This document shows, in pieces, positions 1 to 13,538 of a stretch of DNA of 64,000 nucleotides (position 1 is its first letter; each line of letters opens with the position of its first letter). The stretch is from Litomosoides sigmodontis (lineage: Eukaryota > Nematoda > Chromadorea > Rhabditida > Onchocercidae), in assembly GCA_963070105.1 (NCBI GenBank), contig OY718804.1:5727317-5791316 (forward strand), read 5' to 3'. The position numbers were made by a program, and so were the translations under genes. The notes beneath the pieces are model-generated. The model made no database searches and was not told the DNA's origin. It saw nothing but the letters and a program-made list of their open reading frames with translations.

Positions 1-3000
1 ATCAATCTCTGAATACTTTTTGGTAGAACTGCCTAACTCCAGGCGGCAGCTGAACTAAATTGCGTGGCTTAAATTATAGACGTTTATCTGTACTGCTTAA
101 TTAGTGGTAGAACTAGCCAACTCGAGAAAGATGATAATTGCATTTAGTCTCCGTAAATTGAGGAAAAATTTAAAACAAACAACTTTATCATTTGATTACT
201 TAGTATAATCCCAAAAGCTGACTTGATGACTTCCATACCCATAAAATTTTATGCATAAGATGTCAAACTACCTCGCAAAATTCATTCTTTAGTTTGAAAA
301 AAAAATAATTACGATTAAAATTTTTCAAAAAAGGATATAAAAATGAACGGCTGAAGAAATTTGTGAGAAAGTTGAAATTACAAATGAAATAAAATATGAA
401 TTCGATAAACCTTGAATGAGCTCTTCTTTGTTCTCAACCTTTCCACCTGCCTTCTTCTCAGTTCCGATCGCCATTCCCACTATCATTTCAGCATCGTTCT
501 TTAAAAAAAATGCACCCTCATATCGCTCAAATAACATTTCGAATTGGTTTAACTTAATTATGTCAGAAATTCACACTTTTCCGCCTGATTCCTCTTCTCA
601 TTGTCCATTTTAAAACTATTGCAGGCTCCGTGATAAACTGATTTATGTAGTTTGATGAGAGTTGCTCAAAGAGAAATGTCATTGATAAACAGACGGTGGG
701 AAGTTAGCATTGGATCAAGCAGTCAACAGATACCTGAGGTAACGGTGCAAAATACAGTACATAATTATTCTTTAAAAACTTTAATCACTTCTACGTCTGC
801 GCATTTATCAAAAACAAAAGAATCTCTCGACAATTATTTCAGCAAAAAATATAAGATTTGATTTAGCTTAACAGACGCAGAACAATTTTAAAACAAGCAA
901 TAACGATTTTTGCTTGAAATTATTACGACAACAATTAGTGTCTGTCTTAATGACAGATCGGTGTGTTTTAAGGAATAATGTTAGGTAAGAGGAAGTGAAT
1001 AACTTACCGGACTACATTTCAGTAGTAATGCCTCGACCAATTGCTCAACGTTGCTTAGACCGACCGAATCAGTCTTATTCTTCAACAAATTAACGAGTTG
1101 TAGAAGCGCACTATCCTTGTAGCACGCATCCTCAAGGCACTGAAACAGAGGTTAATGATGTTGCAGAAGGAGTTCGGTGGGAATAACAACGGATGTGAGG
1201 TGATCTCTCTATTCCTCCGCTCTCATGCATTTCTGAAATGCGTAAATTACAGGTGGAAAAAAGCTTGGGAAATTAACACATAAATTAGTCAAATTTGGGC
1301 AGCAAAAATAAGTGTTCGTTTCCATTCCAATTGGTTTTTAAATTGTGTGAGAAAGAAGCGTTCACCACAAGTGCTGCTGGTAAAACTGTTGCATTAAATT
1401 GGACAAACCGAACACTTAAGAAGAAATTTGCAAGTGCTATGCATGTGTGCTGAGCCGCTTTAATATTTTTAATTCAATTATTCACAACCCTTTTAATGAA
1501 GAGAATTTTTCTAGCACTGGCCGGTGCGCCTATTTCCTTCCACTCAACAATTTTAATTAATTGCTTAGCCAAAATTAACATTTCGTACTTCAAACCTCAA
1601 AAACACATATCCTGCTTACATGCTTCAATTAGTTGCACATTTGAATACTACAGCTTTCCCCATTCATATTCGTGAAATATCTAGCTTTCTTTGTCGTTGC
1701 TACTTCTTTTTGTCAAATAATTGATAGAAAAAGTGAAAATTTAAGTTGTACATTATTATCCCAAGCTTGCGACGATTGAACAGTTTCTACAGAAGCCATT
1801 CGGTACCTCTCGTCTTCTTCTTCACTTTCTTCAGTGAAAGAATTCGAATCTTCGGCTTCTGCAAAGGATGATGACCGGCCTGCAAATGCGTTTGAATTGT
1901 CTTGCTGGAAGAAATTAACGAAACGAGCCATTCCTCCTTGATGAAAATGAAACTAATTTACTCATTTCAAAGAAGCGAAAATTTCCCAACACCTCTTGTG
2001 CATGACGCATCAGCGTCACTTCGAAGATGACCCGTTTGCCAGTGCTCGATTTGCTCGCTTATTTCACGATCAAATTCACCAAATACGCCACTGCTCAACA
2101 GTGCACTGAAATGTCGCTTTCGCTAACTTTCAACGAATAGCAACGGCTGCTGCAACAGCGCTATTCCTAACTTCACATTTAAAGTTTTTCACTTTTTAGT
2201 TCAGCCAACGAGCACATTTCACTTTGTGCGAGCCGCTTTTCCTTCAGGTTCACACTTGACGTGCGTTACTGATGAGGCGGACAATGCACAAGCAATGGAA
2301 CAAAGCGATTGCGGGAAGTGCACGCACAACGGTGAATTTTACAACTCCTTTTTGTGAGTGAGCAAAGTTGCGGACAGTTCATCAGAAGTGTAATAAGGAA
2401 GTGATGGGCTTCGAGGATGGGAAGAGACAAGAGAGGAGGAGAAGCAAAGCAAGCAGAACGTCCACTTCGGGATGAAACGATCTTCGAACTGCTAGCTGTC
2501 GCACACAACTCATCATCCGTTCTAACCTCATGACCTAATTTGCTTCTCAAAAACCTCCTTTTCAGATCAATTACAAAGCTCAGTCAATGAATATCTTATT
2601 CAGACCAAATCTAATGGCCTTGAAACTTAACAGATCGATCAGCGGGGGTGCTAGCGGTCGAATAATAGTTGATCTGCCGTAAAATTAGTTGCGACACACA
2701 TTCCATTGAGTGATAATGCATGATAAGCTTCATCTATCAGTGATAAACTTTAAAAAGTTGCTTTTCCTCTCTCAGCTTAAATTGACGAAATTTCCTCTAT
2801 CAGGCTCTTGCTAAATTCATGAGATGTATTGTGAGTGCAAGGTGCTAATGGTGATTGTGTGAACACTGTGAAAGCTTCTCGATGACATCAATTGTCCAAC
2901 GCACGAGGCGGACCACCGATTATCGAGGGAAGAAAGACCTACGATAGGATGTGACGTGAAGTCTTTTGAACGAACCGCAGCTCTTTCTTTCAACTATTCA

Positions 3001-6000
3001 AAATCCCTTAACGGAATTAAAGCGAGTGCAATCCATTCGTCTGTGAACTTTGTCTGCCAGAACTCATACGTAACAGCACCAGTGACGTGGGACTGACTAT
3101 ATTGCACGTTGAATTATTTAAATGCAACAAGTGTAGACAATAAAAGATGAAACAAGCTCTCTCACTGGCTTTCTCTCTCAACTTTCTTCTGCAAAATGAG
3201 AGAGTGCTCTTTTTTTTGGAAACTGAAAATAAAAAATTTCAGAATCGCAGTTTATCAGGTCAGGCAATATAATAAATAGTTTCTGAAGGAATGAATTGAG
3301 TAAATCATTATAAGAATTAAAAAAGAAAAGAAGAACACGTGAGCATTCTGCCCTTTAAATAACATAGTCTAAACCAATGTGTAAAGAAGTGTGCGACAAC
3401 TGCGCCAATTCTTTTCATCCAGCCGTCATCGTCGTCGATCATGGAATCAATCAGCTTGATAGAACAAGTGACTTCAGAAGTTGCTTAATTTCCATGAATT
3501 CCATTTAGGTTAGGTGAAAGAACGCATTAGCATTCATGGATGGAAAAGAATTAATATATAGAAACGAAAAGAATGGTAAATTTAGCGCCTCTTTCTCCTT
3601 CTCTTTCTCTCTCTCTCTCCCTCTCTCTCCCTCCCTCCCTCATCGGAGTATAGGGACCTTTGTTTGGTCGATGTATTCCAGCAATATCGCTCAGCATGAG
3701 TGTGCGAAACATTCAAATACAATCGAATGACATATCGCTGACGCGTACTTTCATAGTAAATTTTGTGATAGTACCTCTGAGCGCCTGAGCTTTATCGGAC
3801 GATCAGTGAGTATCGAAACTAAAATGCATGATAATTGCAAATCAAACCAAAAAATTACCATAACTGAACGACAGTCATTGCCAACCTCATATTTGTTAAA
3901 AGCGATGAAATTAATTTAATGAGTGGAGCAAAGGGCAGAGGGCATCTCAACTTCATCGTTGACGAAATGGTATGAAAGTGACGGAGTGCAACGAAAAAGT
4001 AACATGAAAAAAAAGTGAAGGAAAGGAAAGTAAAGTTATAGGCCTGAAATTAACGAATGAATCGCTAATCGCTGCTGAAAATTAAAATTTGAGATAACAA
4101 TCTTCACAAAACTACAAGTTTTATTTTAATAAATTTTAGAAATAGCAAAGGCTGGTGAAACAGTGTTCACAACAAGTAGCCCGATAAATGTGCTAATCCA
4201 AGAAAGTGAACTGAATTATGCTTAACTGACTAATTACACGACTGGAGAGGAATTCATTACATTGAAAAGTGTTCTTTTGATGAAATCATCGAAATTCAAA
4301 TTTAGCTGCTTCAATATGAATACAAATTTCGATTTTACAATTTTAAGTGTGCCGCGGGTAGATATCCCGTGGTAGTCGTGATTCCGCGATAGTGGTCAAT
4401 GTGCTAACGTGGAGTTGAAAGGAGGCACAGGCTGTTGCACGGACGATTGATAACTTCCAATAGCTTTTCCCTCGCTCTTTGCATAAACGAAATGAAGGAA
4501 GGAATGAGTGGGCGGTGAGAAGCGATTTCTTCACATCGGCGGCTCTTTTTGTTCACAGCGGAACACATCGACTTAAAGCTGTGGCGCTAACACTTTCACG
4601 TGTGAATGACGTGTGTGAGTTACGAAATAAAACAATTCAATACTTTTCCACTATGTGATTCTGAGATGAATGAATGTGAATGTTACTGATTTTGATGTTG
4701 TTCTTTTTTTTAACTTAGATGTATTTAAGGTTGAGCTCAATTTTGAATTTAGCATTCTGCACTCTCTCACTTTTTATTGCCCCTATTCTTCTAATTGCGT
4801 TATGCGAACGAATATTCCTCACGCTTCCTCGCCGCATATTTCAATTTGTTTGTACAACAAATTGAAATTTCACTCAAAACCTCTTAAATTTCTATTTCAA
4901 TTGAAATTTCTGGCGAAAATTTGCTGCTATTATAGCGAATCATTTCTTTTCTTTCTCTTCCTTCCCCTTGCCTTCCTCTTTTTTCACATTGAAATTATTC
5001 GCATAAGCCTTTATCATCAACGTTACATCTAACAAGTAATTTTGCAAAAAATTTTTTTAAGAGAACAGATTTTGAAAATTGAATGATCTCATTTCATTTG
5101 TTTCCGCACCCATTTTGCCATTTGGTACAGAATTATTTTAAATGACATTCAGCCAGTTCATTACTTTAATTTCCAATTATAAAACAAACCTTTCACTCGA
5201 CTCGACTTGTTATAAAAAGCCTCTTATCATATCCACCAACAAAGCGTTTCTGTACGCCGAAATTACTACTAGTATCCTCTGAGAGAGAGAGAGAGAGAGC
5301 GGTATGAGGAAAACGTCATGACATGACAGCTAATGTTTTCAGATCAAATTTACGGGAATTCTGATTCCTCGGCAACGGAAACTTTCTGCTTATCATTATC
5401 AAAATCATAAGCCAGCGTTCTCTCACGCCCACTGAAGTAATTTCCCAAAAGAATTAACAAACATAGCTAATATTCAATGAAAAATAACAAAGATTTAGGC
5501 AAAACATCTAGTTAATTTAATCGAATTTTCCCCGTAACATATGCGCTTCTGTAACTCTTGAATTTTCTAATACGAAAATTTCATACGATCGGGCAACAGC
5601 ATCACTGCTGATTTCAAAGAAAGGTGAAATTCAAGGTACTGCTAGCTTAGGGGCAGGAGTACAAATGACTCACTCATACAACAAACCCGATCGTTGTATG
5701 AGTCATCATTACGCCTTCTTCCATTATTGAGTTCGAAAAGTATTTCTGAAATTACTATCAACTTGAACACGGAATTATTCCATCGTTCAAATAGCGTAAT
5801 TGAATGAAAAAAGACCTTTTGCGAAAATGGCGAATCAAATATTTTTAAATAGCTACAATTCAAAAGTTTGATTAATGGAAAGTCAAGCGAGCAGCGTTTT
5901 CAAAAGAATTACAAATCACATATGCGAAGTGCCATACAAAAGGAAGGAGAGATGGGAAACTGTTTGCTGAGAAGCTTTGGACGTTAATTTTAGTAAATAA

Positions 6001-9000
6001 CTATTGATTTTAAAGGTTTGAAGGAAGTACAGATAGTACGATGCCCAAATATTATGGACAATACAGGTCGATCCTCTCTCCCTAAAGTTACCTTTTCATG
6101 CAATGAAATTGTCATGCAAAGTGGAAAAGACTAAAATTATCTGCAAATACTGCATTTTATTATTTGAAAAATGATAAGATTATAATGAATTATATTTACG
6201 GTTGAATCTTGACAGGTTTTAATTCTCAAATTTCATTTTTTTACGACATCTCGATGCTAACACAATTGCTAATCTCATTTCTATGAAGTTAGAAATGATA
6301 AATTTGTCAGTAGACTTATTCCTCGAAATATTACACGTGAATTAAATGTCACGTACGTTCTGTTGATTGGAAAGTTGGATGTCACTTTGGGAAGGATTTA
6401 GATGGCAATCACACTGAAATATTTTATTCAAGAACAGTACGGTTTTGGGTGGAAACTTGACAAATGGAGTAATTGATGAAACTGTACTTAGCTATGTTAT
6501 ATAGCAAATAGTTTTTTGAAAGGATGTAATTAATTGATTAATTAATTATTTGTAGAAAAAATTAAGCTTTAATTATTGAGCTTTTTAATTATTAATTATT
6601 AATTAAGCTTAATTTAAACTTTAATTAATGACATAAATTTAAATTTAATTGCAATTAAATTTAATTTAATAATTAGTTAATTAATTATTTGCGGGAAAAA
6701 CAGGATGTCTTTCAAAAAAAAAGCAAACAAACACAGTTCTCATAAAAAGAATGAAATTTTTGATGAGACTATAAATATTTAAACGTCTTTTTTCCTCAAC
6801 TAAAATTAATTATTTTTGAACAGGCAGGACATAAAATAGTATTGCAGCTTGCCATATCAGTGATTTATTTACAGAATGATAGTGAAATAGTGAAGTGGAG
6901 GAATGTATGAAAATATCAAAAACTGGAATTAATAATAGTATTTGCAATAGCAAATTAAGCGCTGTTGAGGAAAGCGAAAAATTGATGAAATTTAAAAATA
7001 TAAAATTTCTTTGGGAAAAATAGTCCTTGAGAGGTGGAAGAATTGTGCAGATTGAACAGATTAACGTGAAACTGCGCAAATGAGAAGTTGGAATGAAAAT
7101 TGATGTTTTTCAAATAATGGCAATTGGTGGGGGCAATAATAATAGGCACAATTCATATGAAGTGTTGGTGTTGCTGTTGGAAAGGGATGATGAAAAGTTG
7201 AGTGCGACATTACCGCTGCTGAGAGCAGTTCGCAGGGAAAGGACTAACCGGTCTGGACGTCTTCCGAATAGGCAAAGTCAAGAAAAACTTCTAGCCATTA
7301 TAATTAACTTATTTGCTATTTTATGCAGACAGAAGATTACGGTGACAGCTTGTAGCAATCACGCGCTTCACGGGAAAAAAGTCATCGCCTTTAGGAACTG
7401 CTGCATTTCCTTCCTTCTCATTCATCTTCTTTTGTAATATTTTAGGTGACTTGAGGAAAAAAACAGTTAAAATAATTCTGACATTCTATTGGATGTTTTC
7501 AATGGAAATATCAAATTACGAAGACGGTCACTTCCATTGCAAGCAATTCGATTAATCTAGACTTTTTACGTAATCTAAAAAAATAGCAAACTTTTTGCTT
7601 TTAAATGAAATTTAATTCAACATTTCGAAATTGCTTCCTCTTCCTATCAAAATAGCAGGGTTGTGTAAATGCATGAAATTAAACTAATCGCAGGAGTTAT
7701 TTCAAATTTTTCTCAATGAAAACTAAATTAAATTAGAAAAAAAGAGTTCATTTCAACTACGAAAAACAAAAAAGCAAAATCTATTAAAAAAAAAAAGCAT
7801 AAGAAAGATATCATACCTTATTTGGTTAACACGTTCGCTGATGTTCAATTCTGAAATTATTTAAATTAAAGTGCGCAAGCAACTATCATTTGACTGTGTC
7901 ATTTAGCGGTATACGATTAACACTTGCAATTCAAGGTCACTAAAGCATGATGTGGAGCGCAATTGGCATCCATTAGAATTGTTATCGACAAAAATAAAAT
8001 TTCAGTTAGTGAAACTTGATTTGTGAAAGTAGCAAGAAATTTGTATGTATTAATACAGTACAGCTAATATCCACCTTGTCTTGCTATTTCCTCAACTTGC
8101 TTTTGATGAAACTAGGAGAAATTTTGTCCCAAACTTCTCCAAACGTATTTGAAAGTTAAAAGATGCGAAAGATAAGGAGAAAAATTGCTTATACTTCGCT
8201 AAACACTTGGATAGCAACGTAAAATGATGGGAAGTTATCTGTTGTGATAACGAATGATATTAGACTGAAATGGACAGCATTACTTAAAGATAGAGAAAAG
8301 TAATCGCTATCAGTCACAAGCGACTAAAGCAATGTAAGCGTACGTGAAGCATCCGTTCCTGTGTTTTCTACACACGCAAATGTAGTAGATAGTATTTACA
8401 GATTAATTAATAATTACCATAGTAATTTATCTATCACAAAGAAGAGATAATTAATGGACCACTGATGAACTGCAAAGTAAGCGTTGAATTATGAAAATTT
8501 CTCATCTCTAGGAAGAGCAGTAGGAAGACGTGCGTGATATCAATAGTGAAGTTACCCTCCCACGCATTCGTACAATAGTGTAACCTAGCAGTTTTCAAAC
8601 TTTGCAATGCAAAATTGAACTGGTAGGAATGTATTGTATTTATTGTGAAGCCTTTTTAATTCTGGTATTCGGCAGCTTAATAAATTTCTAAAAAAAATAG
8701 TAAAACCAAACATCCTACACAAATTTTTAACTCTTTAATGGATCGGCCGAAGCAAACGCTCAAATGATTGCATGAATTTGATAAATAGTTAAGAGTACCA
8801 TTTTTTGCAAAAACTCTTCAAATTTTGAGTTACCGTGGAGTTGTCAACCTAAAGGTTGTCGAACTCCATTCGTTAGTCAAAAGAAAAGAAAGGTAGTTCA
8901 GATTTGAAAAATATTATCCTTTGAAATTGAAGTTTATAATGGGTCAACATGAAGTGCTCAAATGCTATTCGACAGTGAAGTGACTCAGATGTCTGGAACT

Positions 9001-12000
9001 AACAGAATGTGCGAGAGAGGCGTAGCGTACGTCTCCTATAATGAGCTCATATCATGAATGATTATTAGTTATCACAAAAAAAGGCGATCAGAATGCATAA
9101 TGCAAAATGTCATTCGTACTGAATCATTTCCGTCTGCCGACACTCACTTGAAACTGCCAACTGATAACTGATAACAGCGGTCCTGCTTTTCAACGGCCTA
9201 ACTTTTTTTTAGTGATTGAGAGGAGAGAATTTTGATCTCGGAACTGTCGGACATTGGCTAACTTCACTCCTTAGATTTAGCACAGCTTGGGAGCACTTCT
9301 TGCAACTATCAGATATTCATGGGAGGACAGCGAGGTGCAAATATTGTTGTGAATATTTCGAAATAGAAATTTAGGTGTGGAATTAGCAAAGATTTGGGGC
9401 ATTAGGTATTGATGACTAAGTGAGAAGGAATTCAAATTTGAATAAACCTGTCGACAGACCAGTGGTGGATGGAATGTTGGGAACGAAAGTGTCTGCTGTA
9501 GGAAATTAGCATTAAAACGTATATTACTGTTTATGGTCGTAAAATTAAATGAAATGCCTTGTATTTAGTAAAATCTTAAAATTGAAGTGTTTGAGAAAAG
9601 GTAAATCGATTTTACTTTGATAGCTATATTGTTTATGTTTTAAATTATATTAAAATTTTTTCTTCTAATTTTGGGCCTTGAAATAAAATAAAATTTCAGT
9701 CTTATCGATATTTTCCTAATTCATCAAAAAATTTGAATAATTTTCAACTTTTCTTTTGTAAGTGATGTAAAAGTTTAGAATTTCGAAAAATTATCAAATT
9801 TTAATTTTAATTACTGTATTCTTTCAGGATATTAAACTTCGCACCTGAAAATCGTTAAAGGTACATTTTATGCTTGGTTTATTTAAAAACTAAATATTTT
9901 TTTTAAAAGTTGTCAAGTAATTATTATGTTTACCTCCCATATATGTACCATTTATTCTTCGAACTTTACAGTTTAAATTTTAACCAACATTTTTTAAGTG
10001 TATCATTTGCGTTGTGTGAAAAAATTGTCATAGTAATTTGGAGGCAATGAATTGTAATGTTTGTTGAATGAGAGCAATTAGGGGATGGGAAATATGCAAA
10101 ATTGAAATAAGAAAGGAATTGAGGAAGAAGGTTGCGACTGTAATGAGATGCACTCTCTTGACCGCATTTACGTACGAGCACGAGCCTCACACTTGACGGA
10201 CGCTCCTCGAACTTCTCCATTGCAAGTCTTTGTGACTTAGAGATTTCGTAAATAGTTTAGTAAAGTTACATTAAAGAGAGGAGGAAAAACAGAGAGTTGT
10301 CGTCAGTGGAAGTGAGAAGTGATCAAAATTTATGGAATTCCACACGCCTACCACAAGTGTATTCGTTGTAAACAAAGCTATAAATTAAATGTGATGTCCA
10401 TTTAAATATAAAAGTTGTCATAGAAAGAGTGACAAAGAGGGAGAGAGAAAAAGAGAAATGAAGTAGACTTAAAAATAAAAAAATATTTGTTGTTAGATAT
10501 GATATGTATGATAACTGACGAGATGAAAGGATTTTATGTTGGATAAATGCATAGCAAAGAGAAAACGACAGACTTTGTTGAAGTTACATTAATTGAAGAA
10601 TTATGACACTTCGTTGTCTAATGAATTGTTAATGAATCAATCAAAGGAATGTTATAATTCAGTTATTCAAATAAAAGAGTTTAAAGAATTAGTAATAAGT
10701 AATAAGCAAGAAAGCGTAAAGCAAATTTCCATACTTTAAAAAAATTTTTATGACAATTTACAACGACCAAAATTTTCCAGGAAATCATAGCATTTCGGCT
10801 ACATCTGCTCGTCGCCGACTAAAGAATTTTTCTGGGAAAAATTCAAAATTGTTGAGCGAAAGGTTAACCTTGCAATTCATGATCGATGCGTATCCGAGCT
10901 ATGGCGTTTGGTGAATACTCCAGTAGAAGATTGAGAAATTTTAAGCAGATACATACGATTTGCGCTCTTTCAGTTTGCTGAAGTTCAATTGAAATTGGTT
11001 CCAAACAGTAATTTGCGCCAATTAAATCCTGAAATTTCCTACTACAGCAATCGATAACGGACAGAGGTTGAGTGATTTCAAGAATTTTTGCTATAGTTTT
11101 TGATGAAATCTCAAAGCACCGGAAAGAAATGCACTTCATGAAAAATTTAACACAATTAAAACTCAATCGTTTTACAATTCAAAAAAATTGATAACAAATT
11201 TCTGACATTACGAGTCTTTAAGAGTTCATCCTACCACTGACAAACTGATAAGCTCATATCTTTAACCATTGATAATCCTTACTATCTTATCCAACTGTGT
11301 GTCCTTAAAATTCATTATTGATAATTTTTGATTAGTTGTTTATTTTTAGAATGAAATTGTCTGCTTTCGAATATTGAAACAGATGGGATGAAACGTTCAG
11401 AGGGTGGTGGTGAGAAGTGGAAATGAAATCAAACCTGCCAGCAGGAGAGGCATTCGATTGCGAGTTCGAATCCATTTTTGCTTTGTATTAATCGGTTCAA
11501 CAAGTTCACTATGCCAACCGTATCCGTCCCTGAAATCACAGATCACGACTCACTGTTGAAGAGCTAATGTCAGTTGTATTGAAATAAAATTTATTCCTAA
11601 GAATACACTAGCCTTAATAAGCGTCAAATTCTCACTTATTAATGCAAACATTTTAAAAAACCCTAACGCCCTATTGAAATGTGTGTTTGATTTGGGAAGT
11701 GAGGCAGTTATTTAAGTCATTTTAAACTATTCTTCCTTTCTAAAGGTTATTTAACGTTTGCAAGTTCAAATTACTCCACAATGTTTGCAAATTGTTTAAA
11801 CGTAGAGATGATGGCTAATTGAGGGAACAAATTAAAATTTAAGCTTTGCCCTGATTGATGCAATCAGGTTGTTAGAATAGGAGGTGTGAAATTTGACTTG
11901 ATAACCATTTAATAACTTCAATTTTACTGCTATCAAAATAATTTTATTAAGTTAAATTGTACGTATTGCACGTAATGTGAATGTTACACGATCATATAAG

Positions 12001-13042
12001 TCATATGTTTCAATAAATTTTAATTTCCCAAGATATGAGTGGACGTGTTGTGGTTCCTACGACAAAAGTAATGTTTTATATGTGATTTATTGAAGATGTT
12101 ATTCCTGTAAATGTCTAGCAAGCTGTGCGAAAGTTAAACAAAAAACGACGAAATTAAAATTAAGCCCTATCAGTTTGCATATTTGATTAATTTCAAATTG
12201 AACAAATGATTGTTTTGCGTACTACCAATAAATCATTGGAAGTTCGCATTTTTTCCCTTAGTTTTTTTTAAGGGAACGATTTGCTATATAAAATATACGC
12301 AATTCATCGTTCCACTTCCTCTCTTATTTTTCTGTCAAACTTCTATAATTTATCCTTACTAATGACTTCGCTAATTAATTAAATTGTCGAGTACTTTCCT
12401 ATAAATTGTTAGAAGTTCGAGGAGTACTGTAAATCGTTTGGTTAAACTAATAAGCAAAGAAGCAGTAAATAACTGCATTTTTGCATTCTACTGATTTATT
12501 TCTGTTTTTTTAAATTTACAAGTAAATCAATGTGCGAGTTGAAAAATTTTATTACTCTAAAAGGATAGAAATTTTCATTTCATATTAGTTAATAAAAGTG
12601 CCTAGCAAGGGAATTATAATGTAAGAAATCACGGAGCAACTAATGCACAAACAATTTAGATTTTAAATGCATAAACAATCTAAATTTTAGAAAGTCAAAC
12701 CTAAGTGCTAGTAATATCACTCTGTAAAATGATTTAAAACAAAAAAAAACAATTTGAACTTTCTGAAATTTCAAGTAATTTGCGGGATTTTTAGGCATTT
12801 AAATTCGTAGCACAAAACACCAAAATTTTCTTCGCTTTGAATAGAACACAAAAAGGTACCATAAAGGCTCTGTGTGAAATACTTTCCAGGACAGCGTCGA
12901 ATTTCCTCCAGCAATAAAGTGTCATCGTCTAACACTTCCTCCTCCACCATTTTCACCGATGTTTGAAAGTGTGGAATTAGGCCTACTGAAAAGGCCAACT
13001 TTTCTTCGCTGTGGCGGTACTGGAATGGATTGTGCAAGTAGG
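1..13042 (-). CDS. wapl-1: WAPL-domain protein (cohesin release factor), partial
   Basis: WAPL proteins bind the cohesin ring with PDS5 and open it to release chromosomes. Supported minus-strand exons are 12860-13042, 11435-11529, 10869-11028, 1993-2105, 1752-1936, 1008-1139 and 411-552, with a last fragment at 1-8 running off the window. Every junction is phase-consistent except 10869 to 2105, where a linking exon is missing from my model; skipping 1993-2105 also keeps frame. The helical repeats DLIGANYC and, after a QQTERAQI segment, FLNLLLEYSPNA resemble the WAPL core as I recall it (QEDLIG..., QEQRFDI..., LINLVEYS). An acidic loop (EESEEEDE) and a CLEDACYKDSALL helix follow in the expected order. 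The start codon and N-terminal exons were not found; 13042 is only the first supported exon edge, and an alternative acceptor lies nearby at about 13023. A formin FH3 (armadillo-like) domain was the other family considered; it fits less well. Confidence 0.6.
3589..3641. repeat. CT-rich microsatellite
   Basis: Imperfect run of CT/TTC/CCCT units on the plus strand (polypurine on the minus strand), inside the long WAPL intron. Confidence 0.9.
5281..5299. repeat. (GA)n microsatellite
   Basis: Nine GA units, intronic. Confidence 0.9.
6525..6690. repeat. AT-rich low-complexity block with TTAATTAA units
   Basis: Repeated ATTAATTA/TTAATTAA and AAGCTTAA words on both strands make many short inverted repeats. 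It lies in an intron, and no mobile element ends were seen. Confidence 0.7.
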
Positions 13043-13470
13043 CTGTGAATAGGGGCAGTAATTAATTAACGTGGAATGGATGGATCTGACAAGTCACATT
13101 TGCGCTTTTCACTACCACGCGACACTGTGGAACACCTCTGTTGTTGCTGTTGCTGTTGTAAGTAGTACTCAAGTGCTATAAATAACGAAAAATTTAACAA
13201 TGTGCCACAAAATTAGTTTCCTTTGCGGCAATTCAAATAGCAATGGCTTTCGTTTCCCTTTAAGTGCCGCTTTTCTTCAAAAGAAGGAAAAAAAGAAGCG
13301 AACGAAGAGAAGACGAATTAAAACTGAGAGGAATAATATCAAGAAATTTTCGGATTGGATGAAAGCGAAGAAAAATAATACATCGTACCAGCATTTCTCG
13401 CTTTTTTTCACAAAATGCCACATTTCCGAAATTAATTTCGTCTTAAAATTAGCTTTTTACACAAATGTGC

Positions 13471-13538
13471 AGAGGGAGAGAGAGAGAGGGAGAGAAATGC
13501 ACAAACAGACACACGCAGGGAAAGAGAGAGAGAGAGAA
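13471..13538. repeat. GA-rich microsatellite pair
   Basis: Two GA runs (13471-13497 and 13520-13538) separated by an AC-rich spacer. Confidence 0.85.

Larger units (their letters stand above)
2106..10868. other. Very long intron of the WAPL-like gene
   Basis: No convincing exon is visible between the supported exons at 10869-11028 and 1993-2105, although the phase mismatch means at least one short exon may be hidden here. The stretch contains a CT tract (3589-3641), a GA tract (5281-5299), an AT-rich low-complexity block (6525-6690) and a locally GC-richer patch at about 2220-2560. The plus-strand ORFs of 114-120 codons at 4670-5032 and 7093-7437 show no recognisable domain and are probably chance. 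Confidence 0.5.

Noticed and set aside
4670..5032. 120-codon plus-strand ORF in the WAPL intron
   Set aside because: Composition is dominated by Phe, Leu and Ser, as expected from translating T-rich noncoding DNA.
7093..7437. 114-codon plus-strand ORF in the WAPL intron
   Set aside because: No recognisable domain and no flanking exon signals; length is within chance for the window.
10869..11529. Formin FH3 (FHOD-like) identity for the left-hand gene
   Set aside because: The armadillo-like helices first suggested a formin, but the order DLIG, LLLEYS, acidic loop, CLEDA helix fits the WAPL domain better.
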